Below are positions 52,274 through 60,728 of a stretch of DNA of 64,000 nt, piece after piece; positions within the stretch are counted from its first letter, which is position 1, and each line of letters starts with the position of its first letter. Under the pieces are notes generated by a model that worked only from the letters and a program-made list of their open reading frames with translations, did not search any database and was not told where the DNA came from. Source of the DNA: DATMRF01 sp035566435 (GTDB lineage: Bacteria > Verrucomicrobiota > Verrucomicrobiia > Limisphaerales > UBA8199); NCBI GenBank assembly GCA_035566435.1, contig DATMRF010000080.1:60698-124697 (forward strand), in the 5' to 3' direction. The translations under genes were made by a program, and so were the position numbers.

Positions 52274-53985
52274 AAATCGCAGCCCGTGGTTAAAGGGCAG
52301 ATATCCGCTGTCTGCGGTCTGGGAACCCCGCCCAGCAGAGCATCGAGCGCAATTTCTGTGCCCCCCGTCCAGCATATGTCAACCGCTTGAGCGCTCCCCG
52401 CTGCCCGGCCCGCAGTGCGCGTCAAGCTGCTGTCCGGACGATGAACCCTCAATGTCAGCGGTGGCAGGCCCATCATTTCACCAGAGCAGCGCTTCGCCCG
52501 GACTGTCGCCCCAACCCGCTCGAATACCACTTCGCGCCGGGCGCGAAACCAGCTTACGGTTCGCCCACCGGAGGCGAACCACACCGCCATTGATTTCAAC
52601 TCTTGCACGAGTCGAGCATAAAACTCCCCCCAGAACCTTTCAGGACCGGGGCTTCTATCATGCCACAAGACCGTCACGACGCCCCCGAAGTGTTTCGCAT
52701 TCGCGACGATCTCCCGGCAAAGCTGCCAGGCTTCGGACTCCGGGAGGCCGAGCCTTTCGGGAAAAAATAATGCGCCATCCTGAATGTGCAAAGGTAGCTC
52801 GAGCAGTTCCCGAGCACCTAACGGACGGAACGGTTGGGTCGTCCCGCAACGATACCCGATGGTTTCATTGTAGCCGGCCGTTGAATCATAACTATAGCCC
52901 GCTTCCTCCATCACCCGATACGTGGTGTCGTCGTGCAACAGCCAATGCACACGGATACCCATATCCCTCCGTCCCGTCACTCCAGCGACTCTTTCCAGCT
53001 CGCTGCGCGCTTTTTCGACGTCGTGCCAAGCGTCGATCCCGTGGACCCCTAGTTCACATCCTTCCTCCAGCAGCCTGGCCGTCCAGTCACGCAGGTCGGT
53101 GACGTCATACGCTGTTGCGCGTCGGTTGGCATGCCTGCCCAACACTTTGTCGCCCGCTCGGTGTTTGAACGGGATGAGGAAATAAGTCGGCGACAGCCCT
53201 TCTTCGATCTTCAAATACCATTCAAAAGGCAGCCAAAAGTCTTTCATCCATCCGAGATAGACAAACGGCAGCGACCCAGCCGCTCTCCACATCCGGACCA
53301 ACCGGCCGAGCGAAATACGTCCCCGGCCAAATTCGCGCACGGCTCCAACAGTGGATCGGTATAAGAATCCCCACATGGAGTGGTCAAAGAAGTGCAGTCG
53401 GATACCCACAAAATCGATATCGTGGGTCAGGCAAACAGTGAATTCGTACCCTGCAGGGACCGCAGGAATTTCAATAAGCTCAATCCCGGAACTCAGGATA
53501 CTATCGCGCATTATGGCGATGTGAAGCTCGAGCGTCGGGGTCCGGGCATGTTCGATTGGCTGCCCGGTTTTCAGCAAACGTCCGACTTCCGCAAACAGGT
53601 CGTATCCAAACCGAAATATCGTGACGCCCGCTGAATTCAGTTGAAGCCCTGAAAACTCGGACTTGCCAACGACACCCAGGACGCCGCTGCCGCCGGCTTC
53701 GAAACCAAGCAGGTCCCCATAAATCGGAATCTGCGTCCCCCGGAAATCCAGCTTGGCGCCGTGCCAGGTGGAACTCGTTTTGACCTTCGCCCCTCGATCA
53801 CTGCTTTTGATTTCGGAACCGTAGCTGAGGATGGTCTTGACCCCGATCTCGGGGATTTGGTCCGTCGTAGCAATAAGGACGTCATAAACTTGACCCTCGC
53901 GAAAAAACTCCCACGGGGTCTTAAATAACTGAAAAAACTCCTCAACCGCCTCGATTTCAGTGGACCTGCTGATTACGCCGATCAT
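52270..53985 (-). CDS. Polysaccharide deacetylase-like protein (CE4 fold) with extensions
   Basis: 571 residues. An N-terminal domain of about 170 residues (IPIYGDLLGFEAGG, FRFGYDLFAEVGRLL) precedes a NodB-like domain with FTVCLTHDIDFVGI (Asp pair), CELGVHGIDAWHD (metal His), MGIRVHWLLHD, GYSYDSTAGYN and VTVLWHDR. The two-domain layout resembles proteins often found next to GT4 genes in capsule loci. Possible role: deacetylation of the nascent chain. It overlaps both neighbours by 4 bases (ATGA with the fusion gene upstream, GTGA with the GT4 downstream). Confidence 0.78.
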   Translation of the reverse strand: MIGVISRSTEIEAVEEFFQLFKTPWEFFREGQVYDVLIATTDQIPEIGVKTILSYGSEIKSSDRGAKVKTSSTWHGAKLDFRGTQIPIYGDLLGFEAGGSGVLGVVGKSEFSGLQLNSAGVTIFRFGYDLFAEVGRLLKTGQPIEHARTPTLELHIAIMRDSILSSGIELIEIPAVPAGYEFTVCLTHDIDFVGIRLHFFDHSMWGFLYRSTVGAVREFGRGRISLGRLVRMWRAAGSLPFVYLGWMKDFWLPFEWYLKIEEGLSPTYFLIPFKHRAGDKVLGRHANRRATAYDVTDLRDWTARLLEEGCELGVHGIDAWHDVEKARSELERVAGVTGRRDMGIRVHWLLHDDTTYRVMEEAGYSYDSTAGYNETIGYRCGTTQPFRPLGARELLELPLHIQDGALFFPERLGLPESEAWQLCREIVANAKHFGGVVTVLWHDRSPGPERFWGEFYARLVQELKSMAVWFASGGRTVSWFRARREVVFERVGATVRAKRCSGEMMGLPPLTLRVHRPDSSLTRTAGRAAGSAQAVDICWTGGTEIALDALLGGVPRPQTADICPLTTGCDL

Positions 53986-55700
53986 TTGGTGCTTGCAGCC
54001 AGGCTTGGAATCTTTAATGCCCGGTATGGTTTGCTGCCCTTCTTCAGTTCAAGTGGCAATTCTGCTTCCTCCTTCAAGTCGAGGCATTTGAGAACCCCCG
54101 GCTTCACCTCCTTGTATCGATAGCCGCTTTCAGGGCAGCGCATCTCGCCTTCGCCGTCAAGCGTCCCGAGCCGATGCCCATGACGGCTCATCCACCCGGC
54201 CTGTCGGGCGGGGTTTCCCATCACGAGAGCATAGTCGCAAACATCTTTTGTCACGACTGACCCTGCGGCAATGAATGCGTAGCGCCCGATGGTAACGCCG
54301 CACACAATCGTGGCGTTCGCCCCGATTGTACAACCGCGCTTTAGGATCGTGCCCTCATAGAGGGAGTGCCGGTTAATTTCCGCGCGCGGATTCGTGACGT
54401 TTGTGAGCACGCATGATGGACCAAGGAAAACGTCATCCTCGATAACAGTCCCTGTATAAATCGAAACGTTGTTCTGGATTTTGACATTGTTGCCGATCAC
54501 CGTTCCTCCATCGACGTTGACGTTCTGCCCGAGCACGCAACCTTCGCCGATCTTGGCCCCCTTCATCACGTGGGAAAAATGCCAGATCTTCGTTCCCTTG
54601 CCGATGGTTGCCCCTTCATCCACCACCGCCGTGGAATGACTAGCATATTGCGCCCCGCTGGCAGGCGGTGAAGAGGAAGCGGCGCTCCCGTCGGCATCCG
54701 CAGCCCTGGACGGGTTAACCGCATGGCCGTCAGAGTCGAGGCTACGTTGTGCCGCCTGCAGAATGGAAAGGACCCGGAGGCCTTCCCTACCGTCGGTGCG
54801 CGGAGCGCGGCGGCTCGCGCAACATCCTATAAAATGTTGGCATTCCTCCTTCAATGGCTCAGCCTCGGGTGCGGCAACCGGTTCGCCCTGAACCTTGTTT
54901 GGAGTTGGCACTTGCCCGTTGGCCCAGGTCATGTACTGACGGTAAATGACGAGCTTCTCTGCCCAGGCCTTCGTGTCATCAAACACAGCTATCCCTGCCG
55001 AACCAATCACGGTCAGTTTCTGCTCCTTGAAAGGATTCAGCCAACTGACGAAAACATGCGCGCGGATGCCAGTAGGGAAGCGCAAAGTAGTCATCGTCGT
55101 GTCAGCCACACCCTGGTGGAGATAGTCGCCGCCGGTGCAGTGGACCCGGTCCGGCATCTGACCGTTGGCGAGTGACAAAATGACCGAGATATCGTGCGGT
55201 GCGAAACTCCAAAGTGCGTTCTCCTCACGGCGGATCTTTCCCATGTTCAACCGATTGGAGATGATGTAGTGCAGCTTGCCCAATTCCCCTTGAGCCAGAA
55301 GGGACTGCAGCGCTAGAACGCAAGGGTGATATTGGAGTAAGTGGCCCACCATCAGAACCTTGCCAAGCTTTTCTGCCAGTTGTACCACCTGAGCTGCTTC
55401 ATCCACCCGAAGGCACAGAGGTTTTTCCACATAGACATCTTTCCCCGCTTCCAGAGCCGCTTTGGCCAAAGGATAATGCAGAGCCGCCGGAGCCGAAATC
55501 GCGATCGCGCTGACTGCCGGGCTTTCTAAGGCGGTTTCAAAAGTCCCCGCCACCGTGACGCCGGGGGCTATCCGGCTTGCCGTTATCCGCCCCGCTTCTG
55601 CTGGGTCGCAAACCATTTCAAGTGCGCCGAGGTCGTGGAAATTTCGTACCAGGTTTTTGCCCCAGTAACCGCAGCCCAGAACAGCAATTCTTGGATCCAT
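53982..55700 (-). CDS. Fusion: UDP-GlcNAcA 3-dehydrogenase (Gfo/Idh/MocA) + UDP-GlcNAc3NA 3-N-acetyltransferase
   Basis: 572 residues. The N-terminal half (1-310) is a Gfo/Idh/MocA oxidoreductase: RIAVLGCGYWGKNLVRNF, VYVEKPLCLRVDEA (EKP at 92-94), APHDISVILSL. The C-terminal half (about 345-530) is a left-handed beta-helix acetyltransferase built from hexapeptides (IGKGTKIWHFSHVMKGAKIG, VIGNNVKIQNNVSIYTGTVI), ending MGNPARQAGWMSRHG. In the Wbp/Wlb pathway these are separate enzymes, WbpB (oxidises C3) and WbpD (acetylates the 3-amino group). A fusion would channel the intermediate to the neighbouring aminotransferase. Linker residues 311-345 are Ala/Ser/Pro-rich. Confidence 0.88.
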   Translation of the reverse strand: MDPRIAVLGCGYWGKNLVRNFHDLGALEMVCDPAEAGRITASRIAPGVTVAGTFETALESPAVSAIAISAPAALHYPLAKAALEAGKDVYVEKPLCLRVDEAAQVVQLAEKLGKVLMVGHLLQYHPCVLALQSLLAQGELGKLHYIISNRLNMGKIRREENALWSFAPHDISVILSLANGQMPDRVHCTGGDYLHQGVADTTMTTLRFPTGIRAHVFVSWLNPFKEQKLTVIGSAGIAVFDDTKAWAEKLVIYRQYMTWANGQVPTPNKVQGEPVAAPEAEPLKEECQHFIGCCASRRAPRTDGREGLRVLSILQAAQRSLDSDGHAVNPSRAADADGSAASSSPPASGAQYASHSTAVVDEGATIGKGTKIWHFSHVMKGAKIGEGCVLGQNVNVDGGTVIGNNVKIQNNVSIYTGTVIEDDVFLGPSCVLTNVTNPRAEINRHSLYEGTILKRGCTIGANATIVCGVTIGRYAFIAAGSVVTKDVCDYALVMGNPARQAGWMSRHGHRLGTLDGEGEMRCPESGYRYKEVKPGVLKCLDLKEEAELPLELKKGSKPYRALKIPSLAASTK

Positions 55701-55739
55701 AATTCTTGCTCGCCGGTGAAGTTCCTTCCCCGCTCGGTG

Positions 55740-56825
55740 TCAGATGCCCGAAATGGCTTTAATCACTCGGTCCTGCTCCGCTTCTGCCATGAACGGGTGC
55801 ATGGGAAGGCTCAACACCTCGCGCGACGCCTTCTCAGATTCCGCAAAATCACCCCACTTATAGCCAAGCTGAGCAAACACCGGCTGCTCGTGGAGGCACT
55901 TCGGATAGTAAACAGCGGTGGGGATTCCGTCTGCCTTCAAGCGCTCCGCTGCTTTGTCGCGCTCGGGCACCCGAACCGTATATTGGGCATAAACATGAGT
56001 GTTGCCGGGAGCCACCGCAGGCGTGATGCAAGACCGGCCGAGTTCTGCGGAATACCGGGCGCCGATGCGCTGCCGTTCGTTGATCTCCCACTCGAAGTGC
56101 GGCAGCTTTGCCAGCAAAACCGCCGCTTGAAGCGTGTCGAAGCGTCCGTTCATCCCGAGGAGACTATGGTGGTGCCGCTTGACTCCGCCGTGGGTTCGGA
56201 TGGCACTTATCTTATCGGCGAGGCTATCGTCATTGGTGAAGAGCGCGCCCCCGTCCCCATAGCAGCCCAAAGGTTTGGCCGGAAAAAAGCTGGTGCTCCC
56301 GATCAGGGTGGCACCGCAACTCCGGCGCCCGCGTTGCGCGGCACCAAAGCTCTGCGCTCCGTCTTCGATAACCGGCAAATTGTGCTGCTGTGCGATCGCG
56401 TTAATCCGGTCGTAATCCGGCATCTGACCGAAAAGGTTCACCGGCAACAGGGCTTTGGTGCGCGCTGTAATTGCGGCCTCAATTTGGTCCACGTTCATGT
56501 TATAGGTCGCCGGTTCGATATCCACAAAAACCGGCCGCGCTCCCACCAGTCCGATGACCTCTGCCGAGCTGATCCACGTAAACGGAACCGTGATCACTTC
56601 ATCCCCGGGGCCGATCCCCAGAGCGCGCAGCGCGATCTCCAGGCTTGCAGTCCCGCTCGAAACCGTGAGGCAATGCTTGCTCCCCACATACGCAGCCAGC
56701 GACTGCTCGAGCTCTGCAATCTCCGGCCCCATGATGAAGTGGCCATGGGCCAGGACGCGGTGGATACGCCCATCAATCTCCTGCCGGTACCGATGATATT
56801 GCTCTTTCAGATCGATGAACTCCAT
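55740..56825 (-). CDS. wbpE: DegT/DnrJ/EryC1 family sugar aminotransferase (WbpE-like)
   Basis: 361 residues. The PLP lysine is Lys184 in STSFFPAKPLGCYGDGGAL; SSGTASLEIALRALGIGPGDEVI, VFVDIEPATYNM, VIEDGAQSFGA and HVYAQYTVRVP are family hallmarks. Between the fused dehydrogenase-acetyltransferase and the 2-epimerase it fits the C3 transamination step of UDP-2,3-diacetamido uronic acid synthesis. All catalytic residues appear intact. Confidence 0.92.
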   Translation of the reverse strand: MEFIDLKEQYHRYRQEIDGRIHRVLAHGHFIMGPEIAELEQSLAAYVGSKHCLTVSSGTASLEIALRALGIGPGDEVITVPFTWISSAEVIGLVGARPVFVDIEPATYNMNVDQIEAAITARTKALLPVNLFGQMPDYDRINAIAQQHNLPVIEDGAQSFGAAQRGRRSCGATLIGSTSFFPAKPLGCYGDGGALFTNDDSLADKISAIRTHGGVKRHHHSLLGMNGRFDTLQAAVLLAKLPHFEWEINERQRIGARYSAELGRSCITPAVAPGNTHVYAQYTVRVPERDKAAERLKADGIPTAVYYPKCLHEQPVFAQLGYKWGDFAESEKASREVLSLPMHPFMAEAEQDRVIKAISGI

Positions 56826-56951
56826 AAACTCGCTCCTCTGGATTCAGTCCCGTGAAAAAGACTATTGCCCTGCTGATGCATCAACCCGCTTCGATTGGGC
56901 AGCGTGTGACTCAGACTGCTTCAGACCTCTGTCCGCACTCGGCGTGAATCA

Positions 56952-58082
56952 TCAGATCCCAACCACGGGCGAAGCGTCAAGAGCAGCAGGCGAAGCAAAC
57001 CTGTTGGCCTGATTCACTGGTTCCGAGCTTTGCTCCAATAGCTCTACGCATTGAGTGGCTGCTCGACCCGAACCATACAGCGCAGGCCGTGCGGATGGTG
57101 GTGAAAACGATTTTACCGCCCCGACGATTCGGCTTGTCTCGGCCCCGACGAGTATGTTCCACCCCGCCTCAACCGTCTCCACCCATTCGGTTTCCTCCCG
57201 TAGTGTTACACAAGGAGTCCCAAGCCAATACGCCTCTTTCTGCAGCCCGCCGGAGTCTGTGAGAATTAAGCGCGCGGACTTGCTTAACGCCACCATCTCC
57301 ACGTACCCCACTGGCTCGATCAAGCGCACGTTGGACCCGATCGGAGAGTTCAATCTCGCCATGGCTTTTCGCGCTCGCGGGTGAATCGGAAAAACGACTG
57401 GCTCCTTTAGCGCGCTCAAAGCGCCTAAAATGCCCGACAGACGCTCGGCATGATCGGTGTTTTCACTGCGGTGTATTGTCACCAGCAGGTATTCACGCTC
57501 CTGAACGCCTAGTCGCTTCAGCAGCATTTGTTTGGTGGACGCCGCCTTCTCGCTCGCGCCATCGAGAACGTCAAACATGACGTCGCCAACCTGGTGGACG
57601 TTCTTCGAGATCCCTTCCGACGCCAGATTCTGCACCGCGGTGCGGCTTGGGCATAGCAGTAGGCTCGAAAGCTGGTCCGCTACAATCCGATTAATCTCCT
57701 CCGGCATGCTCCGGTTGAAGCTCCGCAGCCCCGCCTCGACGTGCGCCACTGGAATCTCCAATTTCGCTGCCGCCAGAGCCCCTGCCAACGTGGAATTCGT
57801 GTCTCCGTAAATAATGACCCATTCCGGTCTTTCACGCAGCAGGGCTTCTTCAATACCCTTCAGCATCGCACCGGTTTGAGCGCCGTGCGGCCCGGAACCA
57901 ACATTCAAGTTGATGTCGGGCGTTGGTATTCCCAGTCCCTCAAAGAACACCCCCGACATTGTATAATCATAGTGCTGGCCCGTGTGCAACAATATCTCAC
58001 GGTGACGCTTCCGCAGCTCGCGGCTCAGCGCCGAGGCCTTAATGAACTGGGGGCGCGCCCCGATGACGGTAAGGACTTTCAT
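56952..58082 (-). CDS. wecB: UDP-N-acetylglucosamine 2-epimerase, non-hydrolysing (WecB/WbpI-like)
   Basis: 376 residues: VLTVIGARPQFIKASALSREL, LLHTGQHYDYTMSGVFFEGL, VIIYGDTNSTLAGALAAAKL, VAHVEAGLRSFNRSMPEEINR, ILTDSGGLQKEAYWLGTPCVTLREETEW. It is the GT-B-like epimerase that inverts C2 of UDP-GlcNAc or, as WbpI, of UDP-GlcNAc3NAcA to the manno form. Gene order (2-epimerase, aminotransferase, dehydrogenase-acetyltransferase) favours the WbpI role. The C-terminal 15 residues are an Ala/Ser tail without family similarity. Confidence 0.92.
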   Translation of the reverse strand: MKVLTVIGARPQFIKASALSRELRKRHREILLHTGQHYDYTMSGVFFEGLGIPTPDINLNVGSGPHGAQTGAMLKGIEEALLRERPEWVIIYGDTNSTLAGALAAAKLEIPVAHVEAGLRSFNRSMPEEINRIVADQLSSLLLCPSRTAVQNLASEGISKNVHQVGDVMFDVLDGASEKAASTKQMLLKRLGVQEREYLLVTIHRSENTDHAERLSGILGALSALKEPVVFPIHPRARKAMARLNSPIGSNVRLIEPVGYVEMVALSKSARLILTDSGGLQKEAYWLGTPCVTLREETEWVETVEAGWNILVGAETSRIVGAVKSFSPPSARPALYGSGRAATQCVELLEQSSEPVNQANRFASPAALDASPVVGI

Positions 58083-58117
58083 TTCAGCATTCCCGCGAAA
58101 CGATGATGCTCGGCTTT

Positions 58118-60370
58118 TTAGATATCCTGCTTCAAGGCTCGCGGGACATAGCTCTGCGTTTTGTTCAGCACCACGCCCACATTCGCTTGAGACTGCTGCA
58201 AGAGTGCGCTGGCTTGTTTCACCACCTCCCGGTCAGTCGCCTCAGATTCCACTACCATCAATGCGATGTCCATAAACCTCGCCAGCCGCGGAGTGATGCT
58301 GATTTGGCTGACGGGCGGCATGTCAAAGATGATATAATCGTAGTCGCTCGCCCGCAGCCTGGGCACCAGGTTCCGGAAACGCTTGGGCAACGCCGCCGGC
58401 AGGTTCTCGCTATTGGTCGTTTCCTTCACCATATACAACTTGTCCTGCACCTGCGCCTGGTCGCGCTTGCCCGCCTCCAGCGCCTGGTCCAGCCCGCACG
58501 CCAAATCACCCCTGTGGAACTGCGCCGCCCCGCCGCTCTCAAGGTTCATATCGACCAGCAGCACGTTGCCGTCCCCAGTCTCGGACAAGGAGGCCGCCAA
58601 ACCTGCGGCAATCGTCGAAACTCCAGCCCCTTCGCCGCAGCTCGTCACCGCCACCAGCTTTGGCTTGTGTGTCATCTGCTTCAATTCAAACCATGTAATC
58701 AACCGGTCGCGCAACGCTTCTGAAAATGGAGCTAACTCGTGCCGCGGATCCCAGGGCGCAAGCTCGCCAGAGCCCTTGGCCTCAGCCTTCCGTGCTTGTT
58801 CGGTAGCCCCGCTGTTCTCCGCCAACAGCGGCACGCTTTTGCCTCCCAAGGGCCGTGCCTTGCCCTTCCCGTTCAGCACGGGTACGGACATGAACAGAGG
58901 CAACTGGATCCTCCCCAGGTCCTGCGGACGCTTAATAGTCGGGTCGAGGTACAGTTCGATCAAAAACGCCAGCCCAACTGCGCCCCCGATTCCGGCCAGA
59001 AACACCATCGCCATCATTTTCCTCAACTTCGACACCACCCGCAGCGGGGGCGAGGGTGGCTGGATCGTGCCGATATTAAGAACTCTGCCCGCCCCCATCC
59101 GCTCCTCAGTCTTCGACTGATCCTGTTTCTCAGAGAAACGCTTGTACTGGGCCTCTTCCAGCTCCTGGCGCGTCTGCAACTCCGTAATCTTCCCCTCCGC
59201 ATCGGTCAGCTTCACCATCTCTTGCCGCACTTGCGCCAGGTTTTCTTTCAATATCTTGACTCTCGCTTCAGCGGCACTCAGTCGCGCCACTTCAATCCCC
59301 AAATCCGGCCCTGGGCTCAAGCCCGGCACCGCGGAAACCGTATTTTTTGATTCCGCAACCCGCACCGAAACCAAAGCGGGCGTCTCAACCTCTAGTGCCT
59401 TCTTTTGTTTCTCAGTCTCTGCAATGCGCTTCTGTATGACCTGCACCAATGAGTTCGACGGCGTAAAAGTTACGAGGAGCTCCTCTTCCCGCCTCGTCAA
59501 CGTGTCGAGCAAACCGCAAACCCTTCCATATTCCGCGAGCTTTTCCGCTGGCGCCGCGGCGAAGTAGTTAGTCGCCACCAATCTATTCGTCCCAGCTACG
59601 GGCATTGCGCTCAGCCCTTTGCTCAACTCACCCACCGTCGCCTGCCGCTCAGCAAAATCTGCCTCCGCATCAAAAAGTTGCTGGCGGATCTTGGAAAGCT
59701 GGTCGTCGTAGCTGCGCTTCGCGTCCTCCAGCGACATTATCCCCACTTGTTCCTTGGCCTTTCGCAGCTCGTCTCTGGTCTGTTCCAGCCGGCTCCTCCG
59801 GTCGTCTAATTCACGCATGAACGCCTCGTCCATTGCTCCGACCGAGTGGATCTCCGCATGCTTCTTGAAATACGATTCGATAAACCGCTCCACCACCGGT
59901 TGCACAATCTCCGGGTTCGTGTGCTTAAACGTGATGTGCAGAACGCTCGTGTTCCTAGGGACCTCGACCGACAGGCTCTTCAGCAGCGCTTCGGCGGCCT
60001 TGTTTGTATCCGAGCTGCTCGCCCCTAAAATCTTCTCCACCCCGATAACACCGGCCACCTGCTGCGCCAGGCTCAGGTTATAAAGGATTTCCACTTCGGT
60101 GCTCATCAGCGTTTCGGAGCGCGATTCCGGCGTCCGAACCCTCGCGTCGCTCCCGGCTGCCACTGTCGGTGATTCGGATTCCACCACGTACCGGACGTAT
60201 AGCTTCGCTTCTGATTGGTAAGCTCGTGGAATAATTAACCGTAGCGAAAGCGCCGCCACCAGCCCCAGAGTCGAAATCAGCAGAATCTTCCCCTTGTGCC
60301 GAAAGAGGATGTATAGCACATCGCCGAGGTTCATTCCCGGGCCAGGCCCAGGTGAATTCGAATCCGTCAT
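58118..60370 (-). CDS. Wzz/GumC-like chain-length protein fused to a degenerate BY-kinase domain
   Basis: 750 residues. An N-terminal membrane segment (ILLISTLGLVAALSLRLIIP) leads into the Wzz domain with a long coiled coil (about 180-420, rich in E/K/Q/R) and a second membrane segment (MMAMVFLAGIGGAVGLAFLIELYL). The C-terminal BY-kinase-like domain has TSCGEGAGVSTIAAGLA, where the P-loop lysine of canonical GEGKS/T is replaced by Val, and LLVDMNLE where Walker A' is normally DxD. The C-terminus lacks a tyrosine cluster. This predicts a co-polymerase without normal tyrosine autokinase control. Confidence 0.88.
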   Translation of the reverse strand: MTDSNSPGPGPGMNLGDVLYILFRHKGKILLISTLGLVAALSLRLIIPRAYQSEAKLYVRYVVESESPTVAAGSDARVRTPESRSETLMSTEVEILYNLSLAQQVAGVIGVEKILGASSSDTNKAAEALLKSLSVEVPRNTSVLHITFKHTNPEIVQPVVERFIESYFKKHAEIHSVGAMDEAFMRELDDRRSRLEQTRDELRKAKEQVGIMSLEDAKRSYDDQLSKIRQQLFDAEADFAERQATVGELSKGLSAMPVAGTNRLVATNYFAAAPAEKLAEYGRVCGLLDTLTRREEELLVTFTPSNSLVQVIQKRIAETEKQKKALEVETPALVSVRVAESKNTVSAVPGLSPGPDLGIEVARLSAAEARVKILKENLAQVRQEMVKLTDAEGKITELQTRQELEEAQYKRFSEKQDQSKTEERMGAGRVLNIGTIQPPSPPLRVVSKLRKMMAMVFLAGIGGAVGLAFLIELYLDPTIKRPQDLGRIQLPLFMSVPVLNGKGKARPLGGKSVPLLAENSGATEQARKAEAKGSGELAPWDPRHELAPFSEALRDRLITWFELKQMTHKPKLVAVTSCGEGAGVSTIAAGLAASLSETGDGNVLLVDMNLESGGAAQFHRGDLACGLDQALEAGKRDQAQVQDKLYMVKETTNSENLPAALPKRFRNLVPRLRASDYDYIIFDMPPVSQISITPRLARFMDIALMVVESEATDREVVKQASALLQQSQANVGVVLNKTQSYVPRALKQDI

Positions 60371-60725
60371 AACCTCTTCATATCAGACTGCGTCAAACCC
60401 AACAAATTCAATGCCCGACCCCCACCCCCCGCCTCGCGCGCCCCGTTATTGAAATCTGCAACAACAAATCCAATCTTGCCCCGGCGACTCGCTGCCGCTC
60501 CCCTCCCCTGCCGCCGCCCCTCGCCTCGTCGCTCAACCACCAACCCCCAGCTTCCGGACCATCAACCATCAACTCTCAACCACTTTCCAGACCATCAACT
60601 CTCAACTTTCAACTCTCAACCACTTGCGCACTCCGCACTCCGTGCGTTCGAATGCCTTTTCACGTTTCACGCTTCACCGCTCCCCACGCTGTATTAGCCT
60701 TTCCTTCACACTCCGCACTCCGCAC
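60371..60725. other. Intergenic region with heptad low-complexity tracts
   Basis: These 355 bases between the acyltransferase and Wzz-like genes hold no gene. The first part is a C-rich stretch; from 60557 to 60728 the region is degenerate 7-base repeats. An open frame across it on the plus strand is a repeat translation and is not coding. Confidence 0.6.
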
Positions 60726-60728
60726 TCA
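60557..60728. repeat. Heptanucleotide tracts: NTCAACY and CACTCCG families
   Basis: From 60557 the plus strand is a series of 7-base units of the form ATCAACC/ATCAACT/CTCAACT/TTCAACT/CTCAACC, up to about 60622. This is followed by CACTCCG units near 60629-60642 and again at 60712-60728. The two families differ in sequence but share unit length. They resemble the short tandemly repeated heptamers known from cyanobacteria, and the tracts elsewhere in this locus. Confidence 0.75.

Noticed and set aside
60449..60697. Plus-strand open frame of 82 codons
   Set aside because: It is a translation of the heptad tracts (Asn/Pro/Ser-rich), with no ribosome site or family match.
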